DNA of 64,000 nucleotides from Nevskia sp. (GCA_021732745.1 JAKFUK010000002.1:1-64000), one strand, 5' to 3'. Shown: positions 39,635 to 47,875, counted from the first letter of the stretch. Translations and numbers: made by a program. The notes: generated by a model not told the origin, from the letters alone.

Positions 39635-40447
39635 ATGTCTTTGCCCATCATTCCCTGGCTTGGCGGCAAGCGCCGTCTTGCCTCGTCCATCCTGCCCTTG
39701 TTCGGCCCTCATGGCTGCTATGTCGAGCCCTTTTGCGGCGGCGCGGCCATTTTCTTCATGAAGCAGCCCAGCGATGTCGAGGTCATCAACGACATCAATG
39801 GCGAGCTCGTGAACCTCTATCGCATCGTCCAGTGCCATCTCGAGGAATTCGTCAGGCAGTTCAAATGGGCGCTGACCAGCCGCAAAATCTTTGAATGGGA
39901 GCAGATCAAGGACCCGCGCACGCTTACGGACATTCAGCGCGCGGCCAGGTTTTACTACCTTCAGCGCAACGCTTTTGGCGGACGTATAGACGGCCAGAAT
40001 TTCGGATATGCGACCACCGCGCCGCCTCGGCTGAATCTGTTAAGGCTTGAGGAAGACCTTAGCGCTGCTCATTTGCGGCTATCGACCGCCTATGTCGAAA
40101 ACCTGCCCTGGACAGACTGTATCCGCCGCTACGACCGCCCGCACACCTTGTTCTACTGCGACCCGCCTTACTGGCAAACCGAAGGCTATGGCATGGATTT
40201 CGGCTTCGAGAACTATGAGGAAATGGCAAGCCTGGCCAGCAACATCGCCGGCACCCTGATCATCTCGATCAATGACCATCCAGCCATCCGGAAAGCCTTC
40301 AAAGGCCTGCCAATGCGCGAAGTTTCGACCACCTATCTCGTTGCCGGAAGCGACAGCCCAAAGGCCGCGAACGAACTGATCATCGGAAATTGGCGCGACG
40401 GCTGGCCCGAGCCCCGCCCTTTAACCCAGCCAATGACCCTATTTTGA
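39635..40447 (+). CDS. Dam-type N6-adenine DNA methyltransferase (D12 class)
   Basis: 270 residues. Motif I is YVEPFCGGAAIFF, motif IV is YCDPPYW, and the N-terminus IPWLGGKRRLASSILPL is the class signature. It transfers methyl from S-adenosylmethionine to adenine, probably in GATC-like sites, protecting phage DNA or timing expression. Its place at the extreme right end parallels the mom DNA-modification gene of Mu. No partner restriction enzyme is present. Confidence 0.92.
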   Translation: MSLPIIPWLGGKRRLASSILPLFGPHGCYVEPFCGGAAIFFMKQPSDVEVINDINGELVNLYRIVQCHLEEFVRQFKWALTSRKIFEWEQIKDPRTLTDIQRAARFYYLQRNAFGGRIDGQNFGYATTAPPRLNLLRLEEDLSAAHLRLSTAYVENLPWTDCIRRYDRPHTLFYCDPPYWQTEGYGMDFGFENYEEMASLASNIAGTLIISINDHPAIRKAFKGLPMREVSTTYLVAGSDSPKAANELIIGNWRDGWPEPRPLTQPMTLF

Positions 40448-40496
40448 GCCCTCAAACCACCCGCCCGATGCCCCTCAAGCCATTTGCGCGTTTACA
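40448..40496. promoter_or_regulatory. Prophage right end with inverted transposase-site-like repeats
   Basis: On the minus strand, ATGGCTTGAGGGG (40471-40483) and GTGGTTTGAGGG (40449-40460) repeat the left-end motif in inverted orientation. The terminus TTTACA is followed by GCCGC, the target duplication. Confidence 0.7.
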
Positions 40497-40547
40497 GCCG
40501 CCGCTTCGAATCCCGCGCTCTGCGCTCAGGTCGCACAAATAAAAAAG
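40497..40547. repeat. Host repeat unit, copy 2, right fragment starting with the target duplication
   Basis: GCCGC (40497-40501) is the duplicated target. The following bases to 40539 equal 27-64 of copy 1, and similarity continues to the A-run. With 120-145 it forms one complete repeat unit once the prophage is removed. Confidence 0.88.
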
Positions 40548-40568
40548 CCCCATTCAAGGGGCTTTTTT
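40541..40568. terminator. Bidirectional terminator downstream of tRNA-Ser
   Basis: AAAAAAGCCCC (40541-40551) pairs with GGGGCTTTTTT (40558-40568). It would end tRNA-Ser transcription (minus strand) and any rightward transcript leaving the prophage. Confidence 0.88.
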
Positions 40569-40575
40569 ATTTGTG

Positions 40576-40667
40576 TGGCGGAGAGAGCGGGATTCGAACC
40601 CGCGATACGATTTGACTCGTATACACGCTTTCCAGGCGTGCTCCTTCAACCGCTCGGACACCTCTCC
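40576..40667 (-). tRNA. tRNA-Ser(GGA)
   Basis: 92 nt including encoded CCA. Acceptor GGAGAGG pairs with the 3-prime end, the anticodon loop reads CTGGAAA with anticodon GGA, a long variable arm (TACGAGTCAAATCGTA) marks a class II tRNA, and the T-arm has GGGTTCGAATCCC. It lies 75 bp from the prophage end but was not itself the target. Confidence 0.97.
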
Positions 40668-40723
40668 GTGTCTTTCAAACCTTGCCGTGTCGCGGCGCGC
40701 GCATTCTAACGAAATGGCGGGGC

Positions 40724-41041
40724 TTACGGGGTTGTTTCTGGGGCCAGCACCAGCACCGGCGGATGATCCAGGCAGTGCAGGCGCGTTTTGCCGGGTTTGT
40801 CGGGGTCCGGGGTGTAGTAGCCGAAGGTCACTGAATCGACCTTGACGTCCGGCACCTTGAGCGCAGTGCTGGGCGACTGGATGCTCAGGCCTTCCGGTGC
40901 CTTGATCGGCGGAATCGACACCGCGTTCTCGTAGGGCTGCGGCGATTTGCAGTAGGCGTTGGTGGTGCAACCGGTCGTTGCGGCGAGCATTGCCAGCGCG
41001 GCGACGGCAACAAGGTGACGTCGGGGTTTCAGGGTCAGCAT
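40724..41041 (-). CDS. Small lipoprotein next to dapA
   Basis: 105 residues. A signal peptide with lipobox ATTGC (LAMLAATTGC) precedes about 80 mature residues, with no membrane span. Start ATG 41041 overlaps the dapA stop (TGATG), so it is cotranslated with dapA. In many gammaproteobacteria this place is held by bamC (nlpB), but this protein is far shorter and I see no BamC helix-grip domain, so the name is not used. Confidence 0.75.
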   Translation of the reverse strand: MLTLKPRRHLVAVAALAMLAATTGCTTNAYCKSPQPYENAVSIPPIKAPEGLSIQSPSTALKVPDVKVDSVTFGYYTPDPDKPGKTRLHCLDHPPVLVLAPETTP

Positions 41042-41919
41042 CAAAGTGCTCCCGCCGCGCGCAGGCTTTCGCGCACGACGTCGACATGGTCAGGGTTCAT
41101 CGGCACCAGCGGCAGGCGGATGCCGCCGGCAATCCGGCCCATGGCTTCCAGTGCCCACTTGGCGGGAATCGGGTTCGGATCAACGAACAGGTTCTTGTGC
41201 AGCAGACTCAAGGTGGCGTCGATCATGCCCGCAGACGCGGCATCGCCGGCAATCGCGGCCACGCACATCGCGTGCATCTTGCGCGGGGCGACGTTGGCGG
41301 TCACCGAGATGTCGCCGTGAAAGCCGAGCAACATGGATTCGCGCGCCGTGGCGTCGTCGCCGGTGTACAGCGCGAAATCCTTCGGCAGCCCCAGCGCCAG
41401 CAATTCGCGCACGCGGCTCAATTCGCCCTTGGCTTCCTTGATGCCGACGATGTTGGCGATCTGCGCCAACCGGGCGACCGTGGCCGGCAGCATGTCGCAG
41501 CCGGTGCGGCCGGGCACGTTGTAAAGCACGATCGGGGTCGCCACCGCTTCGGCAATCGCCTTGAAATGACGATACAGGCCTTCCTGCGGCGGCTTGTTGT
41601 AGTACGGCGTGACAATCAGGCAGGCGTCGGCACCCGCGTCCTTGGCCAGGCGCGTCAGTTCGATCGCTTCGGTGGTCGAATTGGCGCCGGTTCCGGCCAG
41701 CACCGGCACCCGCTTGGCCGACACTTCGACCACTTTCCGCACCACCGCGATGTGCTCTTCGACGCTCAAGGTGGCCGATTCGCCAGTGGTGCCGACCGCC
41801 ACGATGGCGTCGGTGCCTTCGGCGATGTGCCATTCGACGAGCGCAGCCAGCGCGTCGAAATCGACGTCACCGGCAGGCGTCATCGGCGTGACGATCGCGA
41901 CTATGCTGCCCTGGATCAT
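41041..41919 (-). CDS. dapA: 4-hydroxy-tetrahydrodipicolinate synthase
   Basis: 292 residues from MIQGSIVAIVTPM. It condenses pyruvate and aspartate semialdehyde in lysine/diaminopimelate synthesis. Key residues are Thr44 and Thr45 (AVGTTGES), Tyr133 and Arg138 (YNVPGRTG) and the Schiff-base Lys161 (GIKEAKG), at the E. coli numbering. Upstream extension to 41964 is open but unnecessary. Divergent from gcvR. Confidence 0.97.
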   Translation of the reverse strand: MIQGSIVAIVTPMTPAGDVDFDALAALVEWHIAEGTDAIVAVGTTGESATLSVEEHIAVVRKVVEVSAKRVPVLAGTGANSTTEAIELTRLAKDAGADACLIVTPYYNKPPQEGLYRHFKAIAEAVATPIVLYNVPGRTGCDMLPATVARLAQIANIVGIKEAKGELSRVRELLALGLPKDFALYTGDDATARESMLLGFHGDISVTANVAPRKMHAMCVAAIAGDAASAGMIDATLSLLHKNLFVDPNPIPAKWALEAMGRIAGGIRLPLVPMNPDHVDVVRESLRAAGAL

Positions 41920-42039
41920 GCGGAATTGGGTGCGGGTGGCTAAACTGCGATTATAACGGAACAAGGTCGGCAGCCCGCGCGGGCCAGCCGGCTGACTTCG
42001 CCCTTCACTGATTTCCCGTGTCCTGCAATCGTTCCCTCA

Positions 42040-42579
42040 ATGGCCGTCCCTGAAAACCTGCTGTCGATTTCCGTCCTGGGCCAGCCGCGCCCGCAACTGG
42101 CCCTTGAGCTGTTCAAGGCGATCCGCGAGCGCGGTGGCGAAGTCGAGGATTGCCGCATCGCGCCGATCGGCGATCGCCTGACCGCGAACCTGGTGGTGTC
42201 CGGCAACTGGAGCGCGCTCGGCCGCCTGGAAACCGCGCTGCCCGGCATCGCCGAAAAGCTGGAACTTCAGGTTCGCTTCCAGCGCTGCAACATGCGTGAG
42301 CAGAACCCGGAATTCCGTCCCTACGCCGCCGATGTGATCGCACCGCAGCAACCGGACCTGCTGGTCCATCTGCTGGAGTTCTTCCACAGCCAGGACGTGC
42401 AGGTGGCCGAGATGTCGACACAGAAGTACCAGTCGACCCATACCGGTGCCGGCATGGTCAGCGTGCAGATGGTGCTGCATGTGCCGGTCAACCAGCACCC
42501 GCAGGCGCTGCGCGAGTCGTTCATGGACCTTTGCGACGATCTGAACGCCGACGGCATGCTTGATCCGATCAAGAGCTGA
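42040..42579 (+). CDS. gcvR: Glycine cleavage system repressor family protein (two ACT domains)
   Basis: 179 residues. Two ACT domains: LLSISVLGQPRPQLALELFK at the N-terminus and a second beginning LLVHLLEFFHSQDVQVAEM. GcvR binds glycine and controls GcvA, the activator of the glycine cleavage operon. Its place between dapA and bcp matches related genomes. Confidence 0.88.
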   Translation: MAVPENLLSISVLGQPRPQLALELFKAIRERGGEVEDCRIAPIGDRLTANLVVSGNWSALGRLETALPGIAEKLELQVRFQRCNMREQNPEFRPYAADVIAPQQPDLLVHLLEFFHSQDVQVAEMSTQKYQSTHTGAGMVSVQMVLHVPVNQHPQALRESFMDLCDDLNADGMLDPIKS

Positions 42580-42690
42580 TTCGGGGACGCTGAAAGGCCT
42601 GAATCTTGCCGTCTTGAACCTGCAAGGCAGGTGTAGTCTGATCGCCAGCAGACCCCACCTCTCCACCTCCCGCGACCGAGGACCCGCTGC

Positions 42691-43158
42691 ATGAGTCTGA
42701 CCATTGGCGACAAGCTTCCCGACCTGACCCTGGCCGCCAGCGGCGGAAAATCGGTGAGCCTTGCAAAGGACTACAAGGGCAAGAAGCTGGTCGTCTACTT
42801 CTATCCGAAGGACAACACGCCAGGCTGCACGGTCGAAGGCAACGAATTCACGGCCCTGCATGCCGAGTTCGTGGCGGCGGGAGCCGAAATCCTCGGCGTG
42901 TCCAAGGACAGCGTGAAATCGCACGACAACTTCTGCGCCAAGTTCGGCTTCCCGTTCCTGCTGCTGTCGGACGCTGACGAAGCGATGTGCACGGCCTTCG
43001 GTGCCATCGTCGAGAAAAGCATGTACGGCAAGAAGTACATGGGCATTGACCGCTGCACCTTTGTCTTCGATGCCAAGGGCAAGCTCGCCCGCGACTGGCG
43101 CAAGGTCTCGGCGAAGGGCCATGCCGCCGAAGTGCTGGAGGCCGTCAAGGCACTTTGA
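42691..43158 (+). CDS. bcp: Thiol peroxidase of the Bcp/PrxQ family
   Basis: 155 residues. Peroxidatic Cys46 lies in TPGCTVEG; the nearby second Cys of E. coli Bcp (five residues on) is absent, so resolution needs another Cys (Cys82) or an external thiol. It reduces hydrogen and organic peroxides with thioredoxin. Confidence 0.95.
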   Translation: MSLTIGDKLPDLTLAASGGKSVSLAKDYKGKKLVVYFYPKDNTPGCTVEGNEFTALHAEFVAAGAEILGVSKDSVKSHDNFCAKFGFPFLLLSDADEAMCTAFGAIVEKSMYGKKYMGIDRCTFVFDAKGKLARDWRKVSAKGHAAEVLEAVKAL

Positions 43159-43191
43159 CGCCCTTGTCGACCCTCATTCCCGCAACTTTTA

Positions 43192-43221
43192 AGCCGATGC
43201 GCGCCCTGTCGCGCATCGGCT
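43192..43221 (+). terminator. Hairpin terminator after bcp
   Basis: Perfect 12-bp stem AGCCGATGCGCG with CGCGCATCGGCT around a six-base loop, followed by CGTTTGTTT. Confidence 0.75.
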
Positions 43222-43246
43222 CGTTTGTTTCGCCCTCCGGAACTCG

Positions 43247-44686
43247 ATGAAAAAGAAGATCTTCGTGCTCGACACCAACGTGCTGATGCACGATCCGAGC
43301 TGCCTGTACCGTTTCGAGGAGCACGACATCTACATCCCGATGGTCGTGCTCGAAGAGCTCGACAACGGCAAGAAGGGCACCTCGGAAACCTCGCGCAACG
43401 TCCGTCAGGTGACCCGGATTCTCGATGGCCTGATGCACGGCAAGGACCATGCGCAGATCGAGAAAGGCATTCCGCTGCCGACCACGGTCAACAAGGGCGC
43501 CAACGGCAATGGCAACGGCCACACCGGCGGCACGCCGACGGCGCCCTCGTCCGGCCGCCTGTTCTTCCAGACCCGGCCGTCAGCCGCCGCGTTGCCGGAA
43601 ATGCTGCCGGGCAACAAGCCCGACAACAACATCCTGCTGGCCGCCCTTGGACTGCAAAGCCAGCATCCTTCGCGGACGATCACGCTGGTGTCGAAGGACA
43701 TCAACCTGCGGATCAAGGCGGCGATCGTTGGCGTCCACACCGAGGACTACCACAACGATCAGGTGCTCGATGACCTTGATCTGCTGTACTCGGGCTACGC
43801 CAAGCTGCCGGACGATTTCTGGACCACGCATGGCGAAAAGATGGACAGCTGGCAGGATGATCGCGGCCGCGCCTGCTACAAGGTCAGCGGTCCGAAGGTC
43901 AAGGAATGGCATGTCAACGAATTTCTGTACCTGCCGGACGAAGTCGAACGCGGCCTCGAACTGACCGTTCAGGCGCTCGACGGCGACACCGCCAAGCTGC
44001 ATGTGATCCGCGACTACCGCGCCGGCAAGACGCCGGTCTGGGGCATCCACGCCAAGAATCGCGAGCAGAACTTCGCGCTCAATCTGCTGCTCGATCCGGA
44101 CGTCGATTTCGTGTCGCTGCTCGGCGCTGCCGGCACCGGCAAGACGCTGCTGGCACTGGCGGCTGGCCTGGCGCAAACCCTGGACGAGCCGCGCTATCGC
44201 GAAATCATCATGACCCGCGTCACCGTGCCGCTCGGCGACGACATCGGCTTCCTCCCGGGCACCGAGGAAGAAAAGATGACGCCATGGATGGGCGCACTCA
44301 TGGACAACCTCGAAGTGCTGACCCAGACGAGCAATGCCGGTGACTGGGAACGCGCAGCGACCAACGACCTGTTGTCGAAGCGCATCAAGATCCGCAGCCT
44401 CAACTTCATGCGCGGCCGCACCTTCCTGAACCGCTACATCATCATCGACGAGGCCCAGAACCTGACCTCCAAGCAGATGAAGGCGCTGATCACCCGCTGC
44501 GGCCCCGGCTCGAAGATCGTCTGCCTCGGCAATCTGACCCAGATCGACACGCCGTACCTGTCGGAAACCACGTCCGGTCTGACCTACGTCGTCGATCGCT
44601 TCCGTGGCTGGCCGCACGGCGGCCATGTGACGCTGGCGCGCGGCGAACGCTCGCGACTGGCGGCTTTCGCTTCCGACATTCTCTGA
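43247..44686 (+). CDS. PhoH family protein with N-terminal PIN domain (PhoH2 type)
   Basis: 479 residues. The PIN RNase domain starts FVLDTNVLMHD with Asp residues in the right places. A Gly/Asn linker is followed by the PhoH ATPase with Walker A LLGAAGTGKT (about 292-300) and Walker B YIIIDEAQN (about 400). PIN-PhoH proteins are sequence-directed RNA helicase-nucleases. Confidence 0.93.
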   Translation: MKKKIFVLDTNVLMHDPSCLYRFEEHDIYIPMVVLEELDNGKKGTSETSRNVRQVTRILDGLMHGKDHAQIEKGIPLPTTVNKGANGNGNGHTGGTPTAPSSGRLFFQTRPSAAALPEMLPGNKPDNNILLAALGLQSQHPSRTITLVSKDINLRIKAAIVGVHTEDYHNDQVLDDLDLLYSGYAKLPDDFWTTHGEKMDSWQDDRGRACYKVSGPKVKEWHVNEFLYLPDEVERGLELTVQALDGDTAKLHVIRDYRAGKTPVWGIHAKNREQNFALNLLLDPDVDFVSLLGAAGTGKTLLALAAGLAQTLDEPRYREIIMTRVTVPLGDDIGFLPGTEEEKMTPWMGALMDNLEVLTQTSNAGDWERAATNDLLSKRIKIRSLNFMRGRTFLNRYIIIDEAQNLTSKQMKALITRCGPGSKIVCLGNLTQIDTPYLSETTSGLTYVVDRFRGWPHGGHVTLARGERSRLAAFASDIL

Positions 44687-44702
44687 ACAGGGACCACCGA
44701 CC

Positions 44703-45035
44703 ATGCTCAAGGGACTTGCCCGAGGCGTGAAAGACAGCGCCATCGCGATGACGCTGAAGGCCTATGTCAACGACAAGCTCTCGGCTTATGGCGAGATCGT
44801 CGACGTCACCATCGACACCGCCGTCAGCCGCCTGACCGCGCGCGCCATGCTCAAAGGCGAGCGCGACCCGGTGACCATCACCGTCGAGCGCTACGAAGTC
44901 GAGACGGAAGGCGAGGATCGCTACATCAAGCTGAAAACCTTCACCTCGTCGCGCGCCTGGCTGACCCAGATACTCAACAAGCTGCTCGCGGACAAGCGCT
45001 ACAAGATTCCGAACGCGGTCTCCAAACTGCTGTAG
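44703..45035 (+). CDS. Conserved hypothetical protein downstream of phoH
   Basis: 110 residues, alpha/beta (LSAYGEIVDVTIDTAVSRLT, then ITVERYEVETEGEDRYIKLK). No signal or membrane segment. It starts 16 bases after the PhoH gene with a GGGA ribosome site, so it is probably in the same operon. Confidence 0.75.
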   Translation: MLKGLARGVKDSAIAMTLKAYVNDKLSAYGEIVDVTIDTAVSRLTARAMLKGERDPVTITVERYEVETEGEDRYIKLKTFTSSRAWLTQILNKLLADKRYKIPNAVSKLL

Positions 45036-45039
45036 CGCA

Positions 45040-45825
45040 GTGCCGGAACTAGCTGAGGTCCTGACGCCAACGCTCGCCGCGCTCTGCGGCTTCGCGTTTC
45101 TCGCCGGCTTCATCGACGCCGTGGTCGGCGGCGGCGGCCTGATCCAGATTCCGGCGATGTTCATGCTGCTGCCCAACGTCGCGCCGGCCGCGATACTCGG
45201 CACCAACAAATTCGCCGCGATCTGGGGCACGGCGAGCGCCACCATCCAGTACGCGCGCCGGGTGCCGATCGACTGGAAGCTGGTCTTGCCGGCCGGCGTT
45301 GCCGCAGCCGTCTGCTCGTTCGCCGGTGCCCGCACGGTCAGCGCGCTCGGCAGTGCCGAATTGAAGCCGCTGATCCTTGTGATGATGGTCGCCGTGCTGG
45401 CGTACACGCTGTGGAAGAAGGATTTCGGCAAGTTGCATGCGCCGAAGCTCGATGCCGGCAGCCAGCGGCTGGTCGGCATCGCCATCGGTGCCGGCATTGG
45501 CTTTTACGACGGCTTCTTCGGCCCCGGCACCGGCAGCTTCCTGATCTTCGCCTTCGTCGGCCTGTTCGGCTTCAGCTTCCTGGTCGCCTCGGCCTCGGCG
45601 AAGGCCGTCAACACCATCACCAACCTCGCCGCCCTCGCCTGGTTCATGTCCAGCGGCAGCGTGATCTACGCCTACGCGGTGCCGATGGCGGCATTCAACG
45701 TCGCCGGCTCGCTGCTCGGCTCGCGGCTGGCCATCGCGAAAGGCAGCGGCTTCGTGCGGGTGCTCTTCATCGTCGTTGTCACGGCGCTGATTGCCCATTT
45801 CGCCCGGGACATCGCCCGCAACTGA
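45040..45825 (+). CDS. TSUP (TauE/SafE) family sulfite/anion permease
   Basis: 261 residues from GTG 45040. About eight membrane segments; the diagnostic pieces are AGFIDAVVGGGGLIQIP near the N-terminus and GIGFYDGFFGPGTGSFLIF in the second half. The family exports sulfite, sulfoacetate or related anions; the substrate cannot be read from sequence. Confidence 0.92.
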   Translation: MPELAEVLTPTLAALCGFAFLAGFIDAVVGGGGLIQIPAMFMLLPNVAPAAILGTNKFAAIWGTASATIQYARRVPIDWKLVLPAGVAAAVCSFAGARTVSALGSAELKPLILVMMVAVLAYTLWKKDFGKLHAPKLDAGSQRLVGIAIGAGIGFYDGFFGPGTGSFLIFAFVGLFGFSFLVASASAKAVNTITNLAALAWFMSSGSVIYAYAVPMAAFNVAGSLLGSRLAIAKGSGFVRVLFIVVVTALIAHFARDIARN

Positions 45826-45895
45826 CGTAGGTCCGGATTCATCCGGACGCTTACCTTATCGACAGGTGCGATGTCCGGATAAATCCGGACCTACG
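45826..45895. repeat. REP-like inverted repeat
   Basis: CGTAGGTCCGGATTCATCC to 45848 is mirrored by 45873-45895 (21 of 23 positions). Each arm is itself a palindrome around TCCGGAT. Such intergenic elements are common in gammaproteobacteria and lie here between convergent genes. Confidence 0.85.
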
Positions 45896-45900
45896 AACGT

Positions 45901-46878
45901 TCAGGCGCGCGGATCGTCGAAGGCCAGCACTTCGCCGATGGTCGGCAGATCGAGCAGCAGCATCAGCAGGCGATCAATGCCGATCGCAACCCCGGCGCAG
46001 GCCGGCAGACCGTGTTCCATCGCTTCGATCAGATGCCGGTCGTAGGGCGGCACGACGCGGTTTTCCGAAGCGCGACGCGCGCGATCAGCCTCGAAGCGGC
46101 GGCGCTGCTCGGCCCCATCAGTCAGCTCATGAAAGCCGTTGGCCAATTCAATCCCGCGCCAGAAAATCTCGAAACGCTCGGCGACTGGCGGATGGTCATG
46201 GCGGATGCGCGCCAGCGCCGCCTGCGAAGCCGGAAAGTCGTACAGCACCAGCGGCCGCTCGCGGCCCAGTTCCGGGCCGACGACATGGCTCATCAACAGA
46301 TCAAGCACCACATCGCGCGCCGCGCTGCTGTCGTCATCGTCCGGCAGGCTCAGTTCAGCCAGCGCAGCCGGCAAGGCGGCACGCAACACCGCCAGCGAAT
46401 CGCGTAGCGGATCAACCCCGGCGTAGCGCACGAAGGCCGCGCAGTAGCTCAGCCGTTCGCAGGCTTGTGCCGTGGCCCCGAGCGCTTGCAGCAGCGCGTC
46501 GCTTTCGTCGATCAGGCGATGGTGGTCCCAGCCGGGCCGATACCATTCGAGCAAGGTGAATTCGGGGTTGTGATGACGGCCGCTTTCGTCGATGCGGAAC
46601 ACCCGCGCGAGTTGCCAGATCGGCCCGCTGCCGGCGGCCAGCAGACGCTTCATCGCGAACTCCGGCGAGGTATGCAGCCAGCGCCCGCCCTGGGTGCTGA
46701 AACTGTCGATCTGGGGGTCGACCGTCGCGGCTCGCGACAGCACCGGCGTTTCAACTTCCAGCAGCCCGCGCGCATCGAAAAACGCCCTGATCCGGCGTAG
46801 CAGGCCCGCCCGCGAGCGCAGGGTTTCCAGACGCGCGGAAGGCCGCCACAGGGGCAGTCCGGAGGGCAATGGATTCAT
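45901..46878 (-). CDS. epmA: EF-P (R)-beta-lysine ligase
   Basis: 325 residues, the catalytic core of a class II lysyl-tRNA synthetase without anticodon domain. Motif 2 is FRIDESGRHHNPEFTLLEWY and motif 3 is GVAIGIDRLLML. It attaches beta-lysine to elongation factor P, which rescues ribosomes at proline stretches. Its start overlaps the dksA promoter. Confidence 0.95.
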   Translation of the reverse strand: MNPLPSGLPLWRPSARLETLRSRAGLLRRIRAFFDARGLLEVETPVLSRAATVDPQIDSFSTQGGRWLHTSPEFAMKRLLAAGSGPIWQLARVFRIDESGRHHNPEFTLLEWYRPGWDHHRLIDESDALLQALGATAQACERLSYCAAFVRYAGVDPLRDSLAVLRAALPAALAELSLPDDDDSSAARDVVLDLLMSHVVGPELGRERPLVLYDFPASQAALARIRHDHPPVAERFEIFWRGIELANGFHELTDGAEQRRRFEADRARRASENRVVPPYDRHLIEAMEHGLPACAGVAIGIDRLLMLLLDLPTIGEVLAFDDPRA

Positions 46879-46906
46879 TGACGCATATAAGGGTGAATGC
46901 TATAAA
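46878..46906 (+). promoter_or_regulatory. Sigma-70 promoter for the dksA region
   Basis: TTGACG (46878-46883), 17-base spacer, TATAAA (46901-46906): near-consensus. It lies 68 bases before the GTG start of the DksA extension and overlaps the epmA start codon. Confidence 0.85.
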
Positions 46907-46973
46907 CCGACGCTATCGGATCGCCGGTAGCGGTTCGATTTTACTTCCCCGGATCGCATTGCAGGAGAAGCTG

Positions 46974-47255
46974 GTGGCCATCAAGAAGACTGCGGCGAAA
47001 GCCAAGCCCGCTGCGAAGCCGGCGCTCAAGCCGGTAGCCGGTTCCAAAGCCGTGAAGGCGGTCAAGAAACTGATCGGTAAAGTCATCGCCAAGGCACCTG
47101 CTGCGGCCGAAAAAGCAGCCCCGGCGAAGAAAGCAGCAGCGAAGAAAGCAGCCGTCAAAGCTCCGACCCTTGCCCCCATCGCAGCCGTTGTCGCCAAGAA
47201 AGCAGCTCCGAAACCGGCCGCCAAGGCCGCATCGGTCGAAAAAAAAAAGCCGTAA
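46974..47255 (+). CDS. Lys/Ala/Pro-rich N-terminal extension of DksA (reading frame 1 of a frameshifted gene)
   Basis: 93 residues, histone H1-like (KKAAAKKAAVKAPTLAPIA), begun at GTG 46974 with AGGAG six bases upstream. The frame ends KKKP-stop right after a run of ten A (47239-47248). If one extra base is read at that run, the frame continues without stop through 47432 into DksA, giving a 294-residue protein. The lack of a ribosome site before the DksA ATG favours one fused protein. DksA with such tails is known in Xanthomonadales. Confidence 0.7.
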   Translation: MAIKKTAAKAKPAAKPALKPVAGSKAVKAVKKLIGKVIAKAPAAAEKAAPAKKAAAKKAAVKAPTLAPIAAVVAKKAAPKPAAKAASVEKKKP

Positions 47256-47431
47256 GTAGCAAGAAAGCCAGTTCCAGCCCCGGTTCGCAGGTCGACGACA
47301 GTCCCAGCGCCGGAAGTTCCGCCATCCACCGAGCCGTCGCCGTAAAAACCTCAGCCGCCAAAACGGCGACCCCAGCGGTCACCGACAAGCCCGCGCGTCC
47401 CGCACGCGCGCCGAAAGCCACTGCCGCGACG

Positions 47432-47857
47432 ATGAGCAACGTCGTCAACCTCACCGATGACGACATCCGCAAGATGTCCGAAGACGAGTACATGAACGAT
47501 GTGCAGATCGAGTTCTTCCGTCAGCGTCTGTTGAAGATGCGCGACGAAGTGCTCGCCCGCGAACTCGACGTCAAGGAACGCCTGCATCAGCGCGAAGTGT
47601 TCGCCGACCCCGCCGACCGCGCCACCGCCGAGGAAGAGCACTGGCTCGACCTGCGCCTGCGCGAACGCGAGTCGATGCTGATGCGCAAGATCGACGAATC
47701 CATGCGCCGCATCCGCGACAAGGAATACGGCTACTGCAACAAGACCGGCGAAGCCATCGGCATCCCGCGTCTGCTGGCACGCCCCACCGCCAGCGTCTGC
47801 GTCGACGTCAAGGGCCAGGACGAGAAGGTCGAAACGCACTTCCGCGACCGCTCGTAA
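47432..47857 (+). CDS. dksA: RNA polymerase-binding transcription factor DksA (core)
   Basis: 141 residues from ATG 47432. The coiled-coil tip region ADPADRATAEEE keeps the functional DPADRA acidic signature. The zinc-finger region reads YCNKTG, then SVCVDVKG, so only two of the four classical Cys remain (Thr and Val replace the others). It acts with ppGpp on RNA polymerase. The upstream frame from 47256 to 47431 is open and continues the Lys/Ala/Pro-rich tail, so the true start is probably 46974. Confidence 0.93.
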   Translation: MSNVVNLTDDDIRKMSEDEYMNDVQIEFFRQRLLKMRDEVLARELDVKERLHQREVFADPADRATAEEEHWLDLRLRERESMLMRKIDESMRRIRDKEYGYCNKTGEAIGIPRLLARPTASVCVDVKGQDEKVETHFRDRS

Positions 47858-47875
47858 GTCGCAAGCGGCACCCGC

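Larger units (their letters stand above)
146..40496 (+). mobile_element. Complete Mu-like transposable prophage (about 40.35 kb), siphovirus-type tail
   Basis: The ends are set by three agreeing observations. There is a 5-bp direct duplication GCCGC at 141-145 and 40497-40501. The element starts TGTGAG and ends TTTACA, and the first 29 bases inward from each end match at about 19 positions. Joining the flanks regenerates the host repeat seen intact at 1-70. Inside are a MuA-type DDE transposase, MuB ATPase, Ner, a LexA-like repressor, GemA, a Mor-type activator, Mu-type terminase/portal/MuF head genes and a long-tail module with tube, tape measure and J-like proteins. All virion genes look intact, so the prophage may be inducible (inference). 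It carries an integron-cassette block at about 10.07-11.66 kb. Confidence 0.96.
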
